This document shows, one piece after another, positions 1 to 8,551 of a stretch of 9,945 nucleotides of DNA (within the stretch, counting starts at the first letter, position 1; the number at the start of each line of letters is the position of its first letter). The stretch spans positions 1 to 9,945 of the forward strand of contig JAEYXX010000097.1 of the NCBI GenBank assembly GCA_023431055.1, in the 5' to 3' direction. Under the pieces are notes generated by a model. That model had not been told where the DNA came from, searched no databases, and saw nothing but the letters and a program-made list of their open reading frames with translations. Source of the DNA: Pseudomonadota bacterium. GTDB lineage: Bacteria > Pseudomonadota > Gammaproteobacteria > Pseudomonadales > Pseudomonadaceae. A program made the translations under genes and the position numbers.

Positions 1-1673
1 GTCCAGTCCAGCGGCAAGCTTACACCAGGCTCTAGGTGCAAGCGTTCGCCGTCGGCACGGTTCAGGCCGGTCAATCGCTCGTCGTACCAGCGATCTTGTG
101 GTCGACCTGTTGTGCCATCTTTTTCCGTGTAGAAACCCGAGCGCAGATTGCGATCGAAGCGCACGTACTCGGTGCCATAGGTGAAGTCGAGACCACCTGG
201 ATTGAAGGGCAGTTTACCGTCCAGAGTGATCTGCGGCAGGCGGTCGTATGGCGTCACGTCGGTGATATTGGCCAGCTCGTACGCATGCAGGTTCAGGCGG
301 GCGCGATAGCTGTCGCCACGATAAGTCAGCGTGCCGCGCTGGTTTACGTAGGTCTGGGTTTCGATGCCCAGATCGGTATCCAGGTCCTGGAAGTAGTACG
401 GGTCGCTGATATCGGTGTAATCGACCTCGGCGAGCAGGCGCGAGTTCAGGCCCTGCTTGTGTTGCCAGCTGTACATCCAGCGCTGGTCTTCGTACTCGGA
501 CTGCAGCTTGCGCTCGTCTTCCTGGTCATTCAGCCATGCACCGCCGACCTGACCTTCGCTGCTTTCGGTGAGGTAGCGGAACTCGCCTTCCATCAGCAGG
601 CCGCGTTTGGCCATATAGGTCGGGTACAGCGTGGCGTCGTAGTTCGGCGCCAGGTTGAAGTAGTAAGGCGTTTGCAGCGAGAAGCCATTGCTGTTCGACG
701 TGCCGAGGCTCGGCGGCAGGAAGCCGGACTGGCGACGGTCGTCGATCGGGAAATAGATGTACGGGGTGTAGAACACCGGAATGTCCTTGACCCGCAGCGT
801 CACGTTGGTCGCGGTGCCGAAGCCGGTAGCCGGGTTCAGGGTGACGTTGTTGCCCTTCAGGTGCCAGGCATTGTCGCCCGGCTCGCAGCGGGTATAGGTG
901 CCGTCTTTAAGGCGGATGATCGCGGTTTCTTCGCGCTTGGCGTAGAGCGCGCTGCCGCGCACGTGAGCCTGATGCATGACGTATTCGGCGTTGTCGATAC
1001 GTGCTTCGCCGTTGTCCAGCTGCAGTTCTGCGCGGTCGCCGACCACCAGGGTGCCTTTGTCACGCAGGCGCACGTTGCCGACCAGCTCACCACGGTTTTC
1101 CGTCTGGTGGAGGCTGGCTTCATCGGCTTCGACCTGCATGCCGGACTGACGCAGGACCACATCACCAGCGAGGGTGGCGATCTGTTTTTCCTGCTCGAAG
1201 CGCGAAGCCTTGGCCGACACGTACATCGGCGACTCGTCCAGCGGCGTGGTGTCATCCATGCCCGGACGCAGCGGCTCGATGTAGGCGCCGGCGCAGTACG
1301 GGCCGGCCTCGGCCAGTTGCGCTGCGGTCAACTTATCGCGCGGGACCCAGTCCAAGTGACTGTAGTCGGGGCTGCGCGAGGCGAGGGCGCGGCCCTTGCT
1401 CTCGGTAACCAGCACCGGGGCGGTGTCCTGTTTGCCTGCAGACTCGCTGGGCGCAGCGCTGCTGCTTACCGCGTCACGACTGTGCACCGGGCGCGGCGGC
1501 ACGGCACTGGCGGCTGATTTCGGCGCGCATGCCCAGCCGCCCGTAGGCGACGCCTGGCAATCGTATTGCTCGGCGGCAAAGGACTGAAGGCTGAACACGG
1601 GCTGTAAGGCCAGAAGACTGCCGGTAACCAGCAGTGGGAATTTCTTGCGGAACGCGGGGTGTTTTACTGCCAT
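1..1673 (-). CDS. lptD: LPS-assembly protein LptD (OstA/Imp), N-terminal 557 residues; C-terminus beyond window
   Basis: This is the outer-membrane translocon that, with the lipoprotein LptE, inserts lipopolysaccharide into the outer leaflet. The translation starts [12 protein letters not shown], followed by a hydrophobic stretch and a signal-peptidase site near SFAA|EQ (about residue 33-34). After a Pro/Ser/Ala-rich extension (about 50-110), residues about 150-290 form the OstA-type jellyroll that receives LPS from LptA. The barrel begins around 296-320 with the segment [17 protein letters not shown], typical of the family. The cysteines seen are C39, C49, C127 and C263; C39 and C263 correspond in position to the N-terminal cysteines that form the structural disulfides in E. 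coli. About 60% of the usual ~900 residues is present and the reading frame is open to the window edge, with no frameshift. The Shine-Dalgarno is weak (GGAAG about 14 bases upstream). In Pseudomonas surA and pdxA normally follow it, outside this window. Confidence 0.97.
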   Translation of the reverse strand, partial: MAVKHPAFRKKFPLLVTGSLLALQPVFSLQSFAAEQYDCQASPTGGWACAPKSAASAVPPRPVHSRDAVSSSAAPSESAGKQDTAPVLVTESKGRALASRSPDYSHLDWVPRDKLTAAQLAEAGPYCAGAYIEPLRPGMDDTTPLDESPMYVSAKASRFEQEKQIATLAGDVVLRQSGMQVEADEASLHQTENRGELVGNVRLRDKGTLVVGDRAELQLDNGEARIDNAEYVMHQAHVRGSALYAKREETAIIRLKDGTYTRCEPGDNAWHLKGNNVTLNPATGFGTATNVTLRVKDIPVFYTPYIYFPIDDRRQSGFLPPSLGTSNSNGFSLQTPYYFNLAPNYDATLYPTYMAKRGLLMEGEFRYLTESSEGQVGGAWLNDQEDERKLQSEYEDQRWMYSWQHKQGLNSRLLAEVDYTDISDPYYFQDLDTDLGIETQTYVNQRGTLTYRGDSYRARLNLHAYELANITDVTPYDRLPQITLDGKLPFNPGGLDFTYGTEYVRFDRNLRSGFYTEKDGTTGRPQDRWYDERLTGLNRADGERLHLEPGVSLPLDW

Positions 1674-1797
1674 CTTGTTAGTCCGGGCTTCCTGCGCGCT
1701 ACCGGCCCAGGGGCCGCACGCCTCTCGATGGGCTGAAAAAGATGCTGGATAATAAAGCATGACCCGTGCAACGGCTAGCGCCGTCGGAGACCCCTTG
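1674..1797. promoter_or_regulatory. Divergent lptD/amgK intergenic region with back-to-back -10-like elements
   Basis: These 124 bases separate two divergent genes. An AT-rich island (GGATAATAAAG, 1747-1757) is the only such stretch here. On the plus strand GATAAT (1748-1753) can serve as a -10, with TCGATG (1725-1730) as a weak -35 at 17 bp; this puts the start of transcription near 1760. On the minus strand TATTAT (complement of 1749-1754) is a 5-of-6 match to the -10 consensus and points at lptD. A GC hairpin, CGGCC-cagg-GGCCG, occupies 1703-1716 in the lptD leader. The element calls rest on consensus matching by eye. The -35 matches are poor on both strands, so the promoters may depend on activators or another sigma factor. 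Confidence 0.4.
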
Positions 1798-3491
<1,694 letters not shown>

Positions 3492-4253
3492 GTGCTTTGG
3501 CCGGCGACCCTGCTAGGCGCTGCGGCCGGACTCGCCCTGGCCAGCATCCCGGGTGCCTTGCTGGGCGGTCTGCTCGGGCAGGTGCTGGATCGGCGTTTAC
3601 GCCTGCCTGGCTGGGACAATCTGCGCGAACGTCTGGGCGGCCGTGCGGCTCCAGCCGACGATGATCTGCTGTTTCTCATGCTGGGTCGTCTGGCCAAGAG
3701 CGACGGCCGTGTGGTGCAGAGTCATATCCAGCAGGCGCGCTCGGAAATGCAGCGACTTGGCTTGGACGCCGCTGCTCAGCGCCGTGCCATCGAAGCCTTC
3801 GCCCGGGGTAAGACCGGGCGCGACAACCTGCGCGGGCCGCTGCAGCGCCAGCGCCAACGCGCCGATGCGATGCTGCGGGCCTGTTGGCGCATGGCCTGGG
3901 TCGATGGGCGGGTATCGCCCAGTGAGCACGAATTGATCCTGCTGTGGGGCAAATGGCTCGGCTGGGATAGTGCCCGGCTCGACAGCCTGGGCGAGGAATA
4001 TGCGCCGCGTCGCAGCCAGCAACCGGCACCGGCGGGTGGCAGTTATCAGGAGGCTCTGCGTCTGTTGGGCATCAACGAAAGCAGCGAGCCGGAGCAGATC
4101 AAGCGCGCCTACCGGCGCCTGCTCAGCCGCCATCATCCGGACAAGCTGGCCGGTTCCGGCGCTTCACCTGAGCGAATCCGCGAGGCGACCGAAACCACTC
4201 GTCAGCTGCATCAGGCCTATGCGCTGATCCGCCAGCGTCGAGGCTTGCGCTAG
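3492..4253 (+). CDS. djlA: DjlA-type membrane-anchored co-chaperone (TerB domain plus C-terminal J domain)
   Basis: The 253-residue protein is a predicted inner-membrane J-domain protein whose C-terminus would stimulate the ATPase of DnaK in the cytoplasm. A glycine- and alanine-rich hydrophobic segment (about residues 4-31) gives a single N-terminal anchor like the glycine-rich one of E. coli DjlA. Residues about 55-170 form a TerB-like helical domain with two acidic loops, KSDGRV (69-74) and WVDGRV (136-141). The J domain occupies about 184-250 with the diagnostic HPD at 215-217. It starts with GTG directly after the murU stop, with CAGGAGG (3477-3483) eight bases upstream. Synteny supports the name: E. 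coli djlA neighbours lptD. The stop codon overlaps that of the convergent downstream gene by four bases. The link between a J-protein and sugar recycling is positional only. Confidence 0.85.
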   Translation: MLWPATLLGAAAGLALASIPGALLGGLLGQVLDRRLRLPGWDNLRERLGGRAAPADDDLLFLMLGRLAKSDGRVVQSHIQQARSEMQRLGLDAAAQRRAIEAFARGKTGRDNLRGPLQRQRQRADAMLRACWRMAWVDGRVSPSEHELILLWGKWLGWDSARLDSLGEEYAPRRSQQPAPAGGSYQEALRLLGINESSEPEQIKRAYRRLLSRHHPDKLAGSGASPERIREATETTRQLHQAYALIRQRRGLR

Positions 4254-5227
4254 CTGCCGGTCGCGCGGATATGCAGTTGTAGCCAGCCGCGCAGACGGCG
4301 GTAGAGCTGCTCCTGCTGCACGTCGAGATTCCCCGGCAGAGCTTTCATCGACACCTGGATATAGGTGGGCAATTTGGCGCGTTTGCTCGCCTGCAGGCGT
4401 TTCAGGGCCGCAGTGCGGTCGGTGACCTGATCCTTGTAATAGAAGTCGCCGGTGGCCACCGGCAACTGCGCCACCAATTCGTCCAGTGGTGGAGCGAAGC
4501 CTGCTGGCAACTCGGCTGCGACCATCAGCAGATTGTGCACGTTGTCCAGCTTGCGCTCGTTCAGGTAGCGCGCAGCCCAGTAAGCCCCGCTGCCGTGGCC
4601 CAGCAGCACGATTTCCTTGGCCTGCTGCTGTTCGGCAAAGGTGATGGCCGCCTCGATGCGCGCCATGACCCGCGCGACGTGCGCCTGGCGCCGCTGCTCG
4701 GAGCTGATTGCCGTAGCGGCGGGTGCGGCTGTCGGCTCCGGTGAACCCTCGGTGGCGTTTTCCGCCTCGGCGCTGGTGGCTTCGTCCTCAGTGGGGCTGG
4801 GTGTTTCGACGGCGGCGGTGCGTGGCGGTAGCGGGTCGCCGTCGGGATCGGGCAGGGTGATGCTCAGGCTGTGCCAGCCGGCATCGGGCAACTTGCGCCG
4901 TAGCGGGCCGACTGCGGCAGCGCCATCGGCGTTTTCCTCGTCGCCAGGCAACAGGATCACCGCACCGCTGGGCTCGCCAACGTTGGCCGGCAGCCACAGG
5001 GCGAGAAAGCTCTCGGCACCAGCCTGCAGCATTTGCTGTTCACGTTTGTCCAGGCGTTGCTCCAGCGTCTGCGCGTCGCTGAGGCTGCGTTCGGGCAGCA
5101 GCGGACGCTCGTTCGCAGCGGGGGCGTCGACGCTATCGGCCGGTGCGTCCTCGGGCGGCTCCTCGGCCCAGGCTGCGGGGCAGGAGAGCAGGCAGAAACC
5201 GAGCAGTGCTAGTGAATGAAGGCGCAT
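4250..5227 (-). CDS. Exported alpha/beta-hydrolase-like protein of the DUF3530 type, function unknown
   Basis: The 325-residue protein has a clear signal peptide (MRLHSLALLGFCLLSCPAAWA, cleavage about residue 21-22), so it should be periplasmic. After an acidic Pro/Ala-rich stretch (22-45) comes a hydrolase-like fold: strand ALWLP (76-80), GAVILLPG (88-95), a long low-complexity insert rich in E, A, P, S and T (about 137-175), the elbow-like IVLLGHGSGAYWA (206-218) and a C-terminal helix. In a true alpha/beta hydrolase the elbow would read G-x-S-x-G. Here it is G210-H211-G212-S213-G214, with glycine at the nucleophile position, so catalysis by the standard triad is doubtful. AGGAG lies eight bases before the ATG. 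It is the only minus-strand gene between two plus-strand operons. The family assignment is from memory of the sequence pattern; no substrate is known to me. Confidence 0.75.
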   Translation of the reverse strand: MRLHSLALLGFCLLSCPAAWAEEPPEDAPADSVDAPAANERPLLPERSLSDAQTLEQRLDKREQQMLQAGAESFLALWLPANVGEPSGAVILLPGDEENADGAAAVGPLRRKLPDAGWHSLSITLPDPDGDPLPPRTAAVETPSPTEDEATSAEAENATEGSPEPTAAPAATAISSEQRRQAHVARVMARIEAAITFAEQQQAKEIVLLGHGSGAYWAARYLNERKLDNVHNLLMVAAELPAGFAPPLDELVAQLPVATGDFYYKDQVTDRTAALKRLQASKRAKLPTYIQVSMKALPGNLDVQQEQLYRRLRGWLQLHIRATGS

Positions 5228-5255
5228 CGATGAGGCTCCTGATCGTCTGCTACAG

Positions 5256-5284
5256 AGCCTAATGCCGCGCTCCGCTTTTGTCAG
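5256..5284 (-). promoter_or_regulatory. Possible sigma-70-type promoter for the DUF3530-like gene
   Basis: On the minus strand CTGACA (complement of 5279-5284, 5 of 6 to the -35 consensus) is followed after exactly 17 bases by TAGGCT (complement of 5256-5261, 3 of 6 to the -10). Transcription would start about 20 bases upstream of the gene's AGGAG ribosome binding site. The -10 is weak and the call is by eye only. Confidence 0.3.
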
Positions 5285-5311
5285 GCGACTCGGGCAAGAC
5301 TGGAGTAAGGT

Positions 5312-5344
5312 ATGGGATCGCGTCAGCGGATTCGCCGTGCATGA
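5312..5344 (+). CDS. Candidate ten-codon leader ORF upstream of and overlapping agtS
   Basis: ATG at 5312 opens a frame encoding MGSRQRIRRA, ending in TGA at 5342-5344. It has a far better ribosome binding site than agtS: GGAGTAAGG (5302-5310), with GGAG six bases before the ATG. Its stop overlaps the agtS start as ATGA (5341-5344), the same geometry as the amgK/murU junction. Four of ten residues are arginine (codons CGT, CGG, CGC, CGT). agtS itself has only GCGGA ten bases upstream. The simplest reading is a translated leader that delivers ribosomes to agtS. It could also be chance, since short ORFs are common; the good spacing and the exact overlap argue otherwise. No homologue can be judged from ten residues. 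Confidence 0.45.
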   Translation: MGSRQRIRRA

Positions 5345-7746
5345 AATCCCTTCTTTCCTCTCTATCCCTGTTGCTGCTGTTGGTCATCTCCAATGCCTGG
5401 GCTGAAAACCCACGCATGCCGCTGCGCCCGGCTTTCGATGCCGAGCAGCGTGCCTGGCTCAGGGAGCATCCCGTGCTGCGCGTAGGCCTGATGCAGCAGG
5501 CGCCCTGGGTTCAGCGCGGTCAGAATCGGCAACTGACCGGGGCCAATGTCGAGCTGATGCAGCGCCTGCTGGACGGCATGGGCGTCGCCCCTGACTGGCG
5601 CCTATACCCGAGCCTCGAGGCGCTGGAGCGGGCGGCCGGCGCGGGCGAAGTGGACCTGGTGCCAGGTCTGCAGCAAACACCAGCCGGTCTGCGCATCTGG
5701 CACTACTCCATGCCCTACCTGCGTGTGCCGCATCTGGTGGTCGGCGAACGTAGTGGTAGTGGCGCGGTAGATCTGGATCAACTGCCACTGGAGCAGATGG
5801 TGGCCTTGCGCTCGCCGAGTCAGGCTGCCGAATACCTGGAGCGTACCCACACCAACCTGCGCCTGCGCGCCGCACCTTCGGAGCGCGCCGCGTTGCTGCT
5901 GGTGCTCAACCAGGAGGTCAGTTACGCGGTGCTGGATGAGGCGAGCCTCAGCCTGCTGCTGCGTGAATCACGCTTCGCCAACCTGAGTATCGTCGGCGAC
6001 ATTGGCCTGCCGCAGTTGCTGCGCCTGGCCACGCGCCGCGATCAGCCGCTGCTGTCCGCAATTGTCGACCAGACCCTGCAGGCCCTGCCTGCGCGCGAGC
6101 TGGAGGAACTGCGCGAAACCTGGATGCCCTTGCGTTACCCGCAGCCCAGCGATTTTGTCGGCTTCTGGAAAACCCTCACGCTGTTTCTTGCGCTGCTGCT
6201 GTTGATCGGCGCCACGGCGCTCTACCGCCAGCGCCAGCAGACGCGCCTGCTCGAACGGGGTTTGCTGGGCGCACGCGGCGAGCTGGACCGCCACCAGCAG
6301 GCGGCCGAGGCGCTGCGCCTGAGCCAGTTCTCCATCGATCACAGCACGGTGGGCATTCTCTGGGTCAACTGGGACAGTCACCTGCGCTATGCCAACCGCG
6401 CCGCCGAACGCATGCTCGGCTACGCCGCCGGTGAACTGGTGGACAAGCCTCTGAGCCTGCTGGAACCGGGCCTCGACATGGATCGCTGGCTCAACCTGTG
6501 GAAGCAGGTGCGCGAGCAGGGCGGTGGCTCGACAAGTTTCGAAGTCGATTGCCTGCGCGCCGACGGTAGCCGCATGCCGGCCGATGTGTCCCTGAGCTTT
6601 CTACGCTATCGCCAGGCCGAATATCTGGTGGTGTTTCTCAGCGACGTGACCGAGCGCCGCCGTGCGCGCGCGGCACTGGAAGAGAGCGAGGCGCGCTTCA
6701 AGGGCATCGCCGGCAACGTGCCCGGCCTGGTGTTTCGCCTGGAGCGCGCAGGGCTTGGGCAGACAGTCAACTTCGCCTATATCAGCGAGGCCAGTCAGGA
6801 GATGGTCGGCTGGCCGGCGCATGAGCTGCAGCGTGAGGATCGCGGCATTCGCAGCCTGGTGCATCCGCATGATCTTCCCAGCTACCTCAACAGCCAGACG
6901 CTGGCGCTGGAGGGCGAGAGCGACTGGTACTGGCAGGGGCGCATCCTCACTGCCGAGCAGGAGGTGCTGTGGGCCGACATCCGCACCACCGCGCGGCCGC
7001 TGGGCGGTGGTCGGGTGGTGTGGGACGGCATCCTCTGGGATATCACCGAGAACAAGCTGGCCGAGCTGGCCCTGGCCGATTCGCGGGCGCGCCTGCGCGA
7101 ACTGTCTGCGCATCTGGAAAGTGTGCGTGAGGAGGAAAAGGCGCGCATCGCCCGCGAAGTGCACGACGAACTGGGCCAGGTGCTGACCGTGCTCAAGCTG
7201 GAAACCGCCATGTGCGAGCTGGTTTGCGCCGGACAGATTCCCGAACTGGACGAGCGTCTGGCCAGCATGAAGCGTCTGATCGCCCAGCTGTTTCAACTGG
7301 TGCGCGACGTGGCCACGGCGCTGCGTCCACCGATTCTCGATGCCGGTATCGCCTCGGCCATCGAATGGCAGGTACGCCGCTTCGAGGAGCGCACGCAGAT
7401 CCCTTGTCTGGTGGAGGTGCCCGAGCACTTGCCGCGTTTGCCCGATGCTCAGGCCATCGGCCTGTTCCGCATCCTCCAGGAGGCGCTGACCAACGTCATT
7501 CGTCATGCCGGCGCGCACAGTGTGGTGGTGCGCCTGTGGCAGGAAGCGGGCAATCTGTGCCTGTCGGTGAGCGACGACGGCAAGGGCTTCGATGCCGCCA
7601 TGCGCAAGCCCGGACAGTCCTTCGGTCTGGTCGGCATGCAGGAGCGCATGCTCATGCTCGGCGGCCAGTTGCAGATTGACAGCCAGCCGGGCGAGGGCAC
7701 TACCCTGTGCGCGCGTATCAATCTGGAAGAGGAGATCGCAGCGTGA
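5341..7746 (+). CDS. agtS: Sensor histidine kinase AgtS (periplasmic SBP_bac_3 domain, two PAS domains, HisKA_3)
   Basis: The 801-residue membrane kinase is partner of the downstream regulator. In P. aeruginosa the orthologous system controls uptake of 4-aminobutyrate and 5-aminovalerate. Order of parts: signal peptide or anchor (1-21); periplasmic solute-binding-type domain (about 40-265); one transmembrane helix (about 276-297); short coiled segment; PAS 1 (about 325-440); PAS 2 (about 448-575); HisKA_3 dimerisation domain with the phospho-accepting histidine H608 in AREVHDELGQ; and a HATPase domain (about 700-798) with the N-box at N718, DDGKGF (745-750) and GLVGMQER (762-769). There is no receiver domain, so it is a classical rather than a hybrid kinase. 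I chose ATG 5341 because it begins the signal peptide; an upstream TTG at 5278 adds 21 non-signal residues and lacks a ribosome binding site. In the binding domain, the arginine usual before F/Y-S-x-P-Y appears to be G116. Confidence 0.85.
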   Translation: MKSLLSSLSLLLLLVISNAWAENPRMPLRPAFDAEQRAWLREHPVLRVGLMQQAPWVQRGQNRQLTGANVELMQRLLDGMGVAPDWRLYPSLEALERAAGAGEVDLVPGLQQTPAGLRIWHYSMPYLRVPHLVVGERSGSGAVDLDQLPLEQMVALRSPSQAAEYLERTHTNLRLRAAPSERAALLLVLNQEVSYAVLDEASLSLLLRESRFANLSIVGDIGLPQLLRLATRRDQPLLSAIVDQTLQALPARELEELRETWMPLRYPQPSDFVGFWKTLTLFLALLLLIGATALYRQRQQTRLLERGLLGARGELDRHQQAAEALRLSQFSIDHSTVGILWVNWDSHLRYANRAAERMLGYAAGELVDKPLSLLEPGLDMDRWLNLWKQVREQGGGSTSFEVDCLRADGSRMPADVSLSFLRYRQAEYLVVFLSDVTERRRARAALEESEARFKGIAGNVPGLVFRLERAGLGQTVNFAYISEASQEMVGWPAHELQREDRGIRSLVHPHDLPSYLNSQTLALEGESDWYWQGRILTAEQEVLWADIRTTARPLGGGRVVWDGILWDITENKLAELALADSRARLRELSAHLESVREEEKARIAREVHDELGQVLTVLKLETAMCELVCAGQIPELDERLASMKRLIAQLFQLVRDVATALRPPILDAGIASAIEWQVRRFEERTQIPCLVEVPEHLPRLPDAQAIGLFRILQEALTNVIRHAGAHSVVVRLWQEAGNLCLSVSDDGKGFDAAMRKPGQSFGLVGMQERMLMLGGQLQIDSQPGEGTTLCARINLEEEIAA

Positions 7747-8372
7747 TTCGGGTACTGGTGGCCGAAGACCACACCATCGTGCGGGAAGGCATCAAGCAAC
7801 TGATCGGCATGGCCCGCGATCTCGAGGTGGCGGGCGAGGCGTGTAACGGCGAGCAGCTGCTCGAGGTGCTGCGCCGTACGCCTTGCGACGTGGTACTGCT
7901 GGATATCTCCATGCCGGGCGTCAACGGTCTGGAGGCCATTCCGCGCATTCGCGCGCTGACCGAGGCACCGGCGATTCTGGTGCTGTCGATGCACGACGAG
8001 GCGCAGATGGCGGCCCGTGCGCTCAAGGCTGGCGCTGCCGGTTACGCCACCAAGGACAGCGACCCGGCGCTGCTGATCACCGCGATTCGCAAGGTGGCCA
8101 GCGGTGGTCGCTACATCGACCCGGCTCTGGCCGACCGCATGGTCTTCGAGGTGGGCCTGACCGATTCGCGCCCGCCCCATGCGCAGCTTTCCGAACGCGA
8201 GTTTTCGGTATTCGAGCGCCTGGTACGAGGGGAGGGCGTCAACGATATCGCCCTGCACCTGGCGATCAGCAACAAGACCGTGAGCACGCACAAGGCGCGT
8301 CTGATGCAGAAGCTCGGCGCCCATTCGATGGCCGATCTGGTGCGCTACGCCATGGAACATCGTTTGGTCTGA
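7743..8372 (+). CDS. agtR: NarL/LuxR-family response regulator AgtR
   Basis: The 209-residue cytoplasmic regulator is presumably phosphorylated by AgtS and then binds DNA. The receiver domain (1-120) shows the acidic pair E8-D9, the phospho-acceptor D54 in LLDISMPG, S82 in LSMHD, and K104 in YATKDSD. The C-terminal LuxR-type helix-turn-helix (about 147-207) has LSEREFSVFERL followed by NDIALHLAISNKTVSTHKARLMQKL, the usual tetrahelical DNA-binding unit. It starts with GTG inside a GTGA overlap with the agtS stop, and AAGAGGAG ends eight bases upstream; a longer in-frame ATG start at 7707 would add twelve residues before the first beta strand and is unlikely. In P. aeruginosa the orthologue has been reported to activate the agt transporter and to take part in the response to peptidoglycan fragments from Gram-positive bacteria. 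A plausible binding site lies upstream of agtA at 8534-8551. Confidence 0.87.
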   Translation: MIRVLVAEDHTIVREGIKQLIGMARDLEVAGEACNGEQLLEVLRRTPCDVVLLDISMPGVNGLEAIPRIRALTEAPAILVLSMHDEAQMAARALKAGAAGYATKDSDPALLITAIRKVASGGRYIDPALADRMVFEVGLTDSRPPHAQLSEREFSVFERLVRGEGVNDIALHLAISNKTVSTHKARLMQKLGAHSMADLVRYAMEHRLV

Positions 8373-8408
8373 GCGACCGCTCCTGCAACACGCGGCTGCA
8401 TGGCCGGC

Positions 8409-8493
8409 GTAGGGTGGATGACGCTCTTTTCATCCACCGTTGCGATATGGGTACATCCGCATTGGTGAACATGAAAAGCGATGTCCACCCTAC
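8409..8493. repeat. 85-bp imperfect palindrome (REP/MITE-like element) downstream of agtR
   Basis: The element begins GTAGGGTGGA (8409-8418) and ends with its exact complement TCCACCCTAC (8484-8493). Pairing continues inward with small mismatches: CGC plus TTTTCAT on the left arm against ATGAAAAGCG on the right, and CACCGTTGCG (8435-8444) against CGCATTGGTG (8458-8467), leaving a 13-base loop. The left arm alone can fold into a separate hairpin, GGTGGATG (8413-8420) with CATCCACC (8431-8438). GTAGGGTGGA-bounded palindromes are frequent between genes in several pseudomonads, from memory. It starts 36 bases after the agtR stop, and no run of T follows, so it is not a standard intrinsic terminator, although as RNA it could stabilise or attenuate the agtSR message. 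Confidence 0.75.
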
Positions 8494-8533
8494 CTATGGG
8501 CTTCTTCGATAACCGATACGATCACTCGGATTT

Positions 8534-8551
8534 TGTAGGGCAATCCCTACA
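8534..8551. promoter_or_regulatory. Perfect 7-4-7 palindrome upstream of agtA, candidate AgtR operator
   Basis: TGTAGGGCAATCCCTACA is two perfectly complementary 7-base arms around a 4-base spacer. It is centred about 121 bases before the agtA start codon. Dyads of this size suit dimeric NarL/LuxR-type regulators, and agtR is the gene just upstream. A poor -10-like sequence, TGATAT (8570-8575), would place the transcription start near 8582 and the dyad near -40, the usual position for an activator overlapping the -35. No good -35 hexamer is seen, which fits activator dependence. Identity of the binding protein is inferred. Confidence 0.5.

Noticed and set aside
36..1517. 493-codon open frame on the plus strand, antisense to lptD
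   Set aside because: Its translation is low-complexity and matches no family I know, it has no ribosome binding site, and it mirrors lptD codons. Long antisense frames are expected in GC-rich coding DNA.
1759..1797. N-terminal extension of amgK from an ATG at 1759
   Set aside because: There is no ribosome binding site, it falls at the predicted transcription start, and ATG 1798 has GGAG at ideal spacing.
5278..5283. TTGTCA as a plus-strand -35 for agtS
   Set aside because: At 16-18 bases there is no -10-like sequence, and a start there would fall inside the candidate leader ORF.
5278..5340. N-terminal extension of agtS from a TTG at 5278
   Set aside because: It lacks a ribosome binding site and would put 21 hydrophilic residues before a clean signal peptide starting at 5341.
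6601..7518. 305-codon minus-strand frame antisense to agtS
   Set aside because: It lies wholly within the PAS/HisKA/HATPase region of agtS, whose motifs are intact, and has no independent start signal.
7503..8360. 285-codon minus-strand frame antisense to agtS/agtR
   Set aside because: It covers the receiver and helix-turn-helix of agtR in reverse, and its composition is typical of a shadow frame.
8409..8493. The 85-bp palindrome as an intrinsic terminator of agtSR
   Set aside because: It can form a stem but no run of T follows it, and its structure fits a dispersed intergenic repeat better.
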